From Chloroflexota bacterium (lineage in GTDB: Bacteria > Chloroflexota > Dormibacteria > Aeolococcales > Aeolococcaceae), in contig DNAU01000302.1 of NCBI GenBank assembly GCA_003491925.1, forward strand, positions 208 to 7,850: DNA of 7,643 nucleotides, given 5' to 3'. Within the stretch, counting starts at the first letter, position 1. The number at the start of each line of letters is the position of its first letter. A program made the position numbers and the translations under genes. Of this stretch, positions 5,869 to 7,643 are shown piece after piece. The notes under the pieces were generated by a model that worked only from the letters and a program-made list of their open reading frames with translations, did no database searches and was not told where the DNA came from.

Positions 5869-5874
5869 ATGCTA
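5869..5874 (-). promoter_or_regulatory. Possible -10 element of the aldo/keto reductase gene
   Basis: TAGCAT (TANNNT pattern) ends 43 bases before the ATG at 5825, leaving room for a leader of about 35 bases containing the ribosome site. No good -35 is visible at 16 to 18 bases upstream. Confidence 0.3.
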
Positions 5875-5968
5875 CCCCCGGGAAGCAGGCACACCGGCTG
5901 GGAGTGGACCGCCGCCCTGCGTGGCAGAGCTTCGTGGATCCTCCTCCAACCTCGCCGGCCCGACCCTG

Positions 5969-5989
5969 GGGCGCCGGCGAACCGCGCCC
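5969..5989 (-). terminator. Hairpin with a TTCG loop just after the cyanophycinase-like gene
   Basis: On the minus strand, arms GGGCGC and GCGCCC enclose a further GG/CC pair closing a TTCG tetraloop, with one unpaired base on the 3' side: 8 bp in all. It starts 2 bases after the stop codon at 5992-5994. No T-run follows. Position and stability fit a 3'-end hairpin that closes the cyanophycinase-like transcript before the aldo/keto reductase promoter region. Confidence 0.5.
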
Positions 5990-5991
5990 GC

Positions 5992-7284
5992 TCAGCCGGC
6001 CGCGGCCATGCCCGAGAGCTCCCACCCGCTGCCCTCGCCCTGGCGGCCGTCGCGCACCTCGATCCCGCAGCCGGTGAGCAGGTCGCGCAGGCGGTCGGCG
6101 TCCTCGAAGCGGCGCTCGGCCCGGAACTGGCGGCGCAGCGCCAGGATCGCCTCCACCAGGGGGGCCACCCGCTCCCGGGGGTCGACGGCCCCCTCGGTGG
6201 CGAGCTCCCCCAGCCGGGTCACCATCCGCCGCAGCAGCGACCGGCCCCGCTCGCGCTCGTCACCCGAGAAGGTCTCGGTCGACCATTCGGCCAGGGTGCT
6301 CTCGACGGCCAGGATGGCGGCGACCATCCCCTCCACGTCCCTGCGGTCGCGGGCGCGGTCGAATTCATCCCCACGCTCACCGAGGAGGGCCAGGAACGGC
6401 TCCTCCCGTGCGCTGGGCTCCGGGGGCTGCTCCAGCCGCTCGGCCGCGATGCCGGCGGGGGTCCCGGACGCGCCGGCGGTCGTGCCGGCGAGCATCGCCT
6501 GCAGCTCGGCGAGGGAGACCTCCGTGCCGGCGGGCAGGCTGGTCTCGGCCCCGTGGCGCCTGACCACGGCCCGGCCCCGGCCGCGCACCTCGACCCGCCC
6601 GGCCCCCAGGTCGACGATGAGCGCGGTGTGCTCGTCGACACCGAGGACCGCGGCCCCGTCGGGGAGGAGCGATTCGAGCTGGGTGAGGCGGCCCTCGCCC
6701 ATGTAGCAGAACCGCGTGTCATGGGTCCCGCCCTCCGCGTTGTCCCAATGGGTGATCAGCGCGGCCCGGATGCCGGCGGTGCTCAGCAGGTCGAGCCCCT
6801 CAAGCCAGTGGACCGGCTCGCCCACCTTGTAGATCTCGTAGACCGGGAGCGAGACCACCCCGAGGGTGATCGCGGCGGCCGACGCGAGGGTGACGCAGCC
6901 ACCCCGCTCCAGCTTCTGACGGAGCAACCCCGGGATCTCGGTCTCGCGCCACTGGCGGAGCGTGTAGCTGGGGCTGCCCGGGCCGGAGAAGATGTAGTCG
7001 GCGTCGTGGATACGGCTGTAGGCCGCCTCCCGCTCCACCTCGGAGGAGGTTTCGACACGGCGCAGGCTGGCCAGCTCGAGGGGGTGCCCGATGCTGCGCT
7101 GAAAGTGCTCCTGGGCCTTGGCGACCAGCTCGTCGGCGTTCTCCTGGAAGCCGAACGGGGTGTCCAGGAGCACCGCCCGGGCACCGTCACCGCCGACCCG
7201 CTCGATAAGCTCGCGGTGGACCGGCGCCATGGTCGGAGCGGTCTCTCCCGAGCCCATGACGCAGAGGATGCGGACGGCCGTCAC
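5992..7284 (-). CDS. Cyanophycinase-like (peptidase S51 / glutaminase-fold) protein with a CysS-like C-terminal domain
   Basis: From the GTG at 7284 this is a 430-residue cytosolic protein. Residues 1-230 or so resemble the cyanophycinase / type-1 glutamine amidotransferase-like fold: VMGSGETAPTM (9-19), DTPFGFQENADEL (41-53), a SGPGSPSYTL turn (100-109), the nucleophile-elbow position at S135 (TLASAAAI), and GVDEHTALIVD (215-225). In peptidase S51 the elbow is usually GTSAGA; here flanking glycines are alanines though the serine remains, so activity is uncertain. After an Ala/Pro/Glu-rich linker (about 265-300), the helical C-terminus ends at 376-423 in QFRAERRFEDADRLRDLL, then GIEVRD and a W near the end. 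This closely recalls the last segment of cysteinyl-tRNA synthetase. No HIGH or KMSKS motif or other synthetase part is present, so it should not charge tRNA. I recall similar proteins in actinobacteria without known function. ATGs at 7293, 7302 and 7380 are alternatives, but TAGGAT seven bases upstream favours the leaderless GTG. Confidence 0.82.
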   Translation of the reverse strand: MTAVRILCVMGSGETAPTMAPVHRELIERVGGDGARAVLLDTPFGFQENADELVAKAQEHFQRSIGHPLELASLRRVETSSEVEREAAYSRIHDADYIFSGPGSPSYTLRQWRETEIPGLLRQKLERGGCVTLASAAAITLGVVSLPVYEIYKVGEPVHWLEGLDLLSTAGIRAALITHWDNAEGGTHDTRFCYMGEGRLTQLESLLPDGAAVLGVDEHTALIVDLGAGRVEVRGRGRAVVRRHGAETSLPAGTEVSLAELQAMLAGTTAGASGTPAGIAAERLEQPPEPSAREEPFLALLGERGDEFDRARDRRDVEGMVAAILAVESTLAEWSTETFSGDERERGRSLLRRMVTRLGELATEGAVDPRERVAPLVEAILALRRQFRAERRFEDADRLRDLLTGCGIEVRDGRQGEGSGWELSGMAAAG

Positions 7285-7291
7285 CGCCCTC

Positions 7292-7297
7292 ATCCTA
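7292..7297 (-). promoter_or_regulatory. -10 element (TAGGAT) of a leaderless GTG start
   Basis: TAGGAT on the minus strand is separated by exactly seven bases from the GTG at 7284, the same hexamer and spacing as before the hypothetical gene at 1144. The spacing places the transcript start at the GTG. If used, the ATG at 7293 lies inside the promoter and the one at 7302 upstream of it, and neither could be translated from this transcript. It sits in the 70-base gap after the RpiB stop. Confidence 0.5.
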
Positions 7298-7354
7298 CGC
7301 ATCGCGGACTGGTGGTCGCGGACGGGGCACCGAGGGCGTGGCGCGGCGCTCGGG

Positions 7355-7643
7355 TCAGACCTCCGCGCTCCGGCGCTCACCTCCGTGCCCGGCGTAGCGG
7401 CGCTCCATCACCGCGACGCGCTCGACGTTGGCCGCCTCCTCCGGCTCCACCCCGGCGGATCCCAGGAAGGCGTCGACGATGGCCTGGGCGGCCTCCGGGG
7501 TGGCGCCGTCGAGAGCCATGGCGAGCACGTTGGCGCCATTCCACCGGCGGGCGGCGCGGGCTGTCTCGGCGTCCTTGCAGAGCGCCGCCCGGATGCCGGG
7601 CACCTTGTTGGCGGCGATGCTGACCCCGGTCCCGGTCCAGCAG
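7355..7643 (-). CDS. rpiB: RpiB/LacB-family sugar-phosphate isomerase, C-terminal part (5' end outside the window)
   Basis: The last 95 or so codons are present; the frame is open to the right edge. The visible part begins CWTGTGVSIAANK, which lines up with the active-site strand CGTGxGxSIxANK of ribose-5-phosphate isomerase B, with the first Cys at the position of the catalytic cysteine. GIRAALCKDAETARAARRWNGAN follows (in two adjoining stretches) and then NVLAMAL, both hallmarks of the family. RpiB interconverts ribulose 5-phosphate and ribose 5-phosphate in the non-oxidative pentose phosphate pathway; some relatives act on allose, galactose or other sugar phosphates, and the visible part does not distinguish these. 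The apparent GTG start at 7603 is an internal valine codon, not the real start. The usual protein is about 150 residues, so about 50-60 lie outside. It is followed after 70 bases by the cyanophycinase-like gene, which seems to have its own promoter. Confidence 0.9.
   Translation of the reverse strand, partial: CWTGTGVSIAANKVPGIRAALCKDAETARAARRWNGANVLAMALDGATPEAAQAIVDAFLGSAGVEPEEAANVERVAVMERRYAGHGGERRSAEV

Noticed and set aside
5992..6270. Naming the cyanophycinase-like gene as cysteinyl-tRNA synthetase
   Set aside because: Only a C-terminal segment resembles CysS. The HIGH and KMSKS motifs, zinc ligands and catalytic fold are absent.
5818..7623. A 601-codon plus-strand open frame across the cyanophycinase-like and rpiB genes
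   Set aside because: Same reason: it is the complement of genes with clear motifs, has low-complexity composition, and no ribosome site supports its start.

Overview
The window is about 70% G+C, and every gene I can support lies on the minus strand, so the genes are read from the right edge to the left. Codon third positions are almost always G or C. Two genes appear to be leaderless, each with TAGGAT seven bases before a GTG. The protein types are commonest in actinobacteria. Together this suggests an actinobacterium or a related high-GC lineage (Chloroflexota or Dormibacterota are alternatives). No tRNA, rRNA, transposase or CRISPR array was seen.

In transcription order: (1) the 3' end of an RpiB/LacB-type sugar-phosphate isomerase gene, running off the right edge (7355-7643). 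(2) A 430-residue protein joining a cyanophycinase-like (peptidase S51 / class-I glutaminase fold) domain to a tail that resembles the C-terminus of cysteinyl-tRNA synthetase (5992-7284). (3) An aldo/keto reductase with an intact catalytic tetrad (4815-5825). (4) A secreted beta-propeller (lactonase/YncE-like) protein (3463-4602). (5) An OmpR-family response regulator (2639-3358) overlapping by 4 bp (6) a membrane sensor histidine kinase (1422-2642). (7) A conserved hypothetical protein (from 1153 leftward) whose 3' end is probably frameshifted. (8) The first 40 codons of a membrane-anchored or secreted protein running off the left edge (1-121).

The firmest functional unit is the regulator/kinase pair, whose target is not evident. 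The beta-propeller gene lies just upstream of it but is separated by a strong hairpin. The reductase, cyanophycinase-like and RpiB genes look like ordinary, separately controlled metabolic genes. The hypothetical gene and the left-edge gene probably form an operon: once the frameshift is allowed for, the first ends 19 bases before the second starts, and that gap holds a clear AGGAGG.

The least ordinary parts are the gap between the kinase and the hypothetical gene, which holds about nine degenerate tandem copies of a 23-base unit reaching the predicted -35 position of the hypothetical gene; the frameshift in that gene; the two-domain fusion; and the matched leaderless promoters. I do not see a clearly new multi-gene system.
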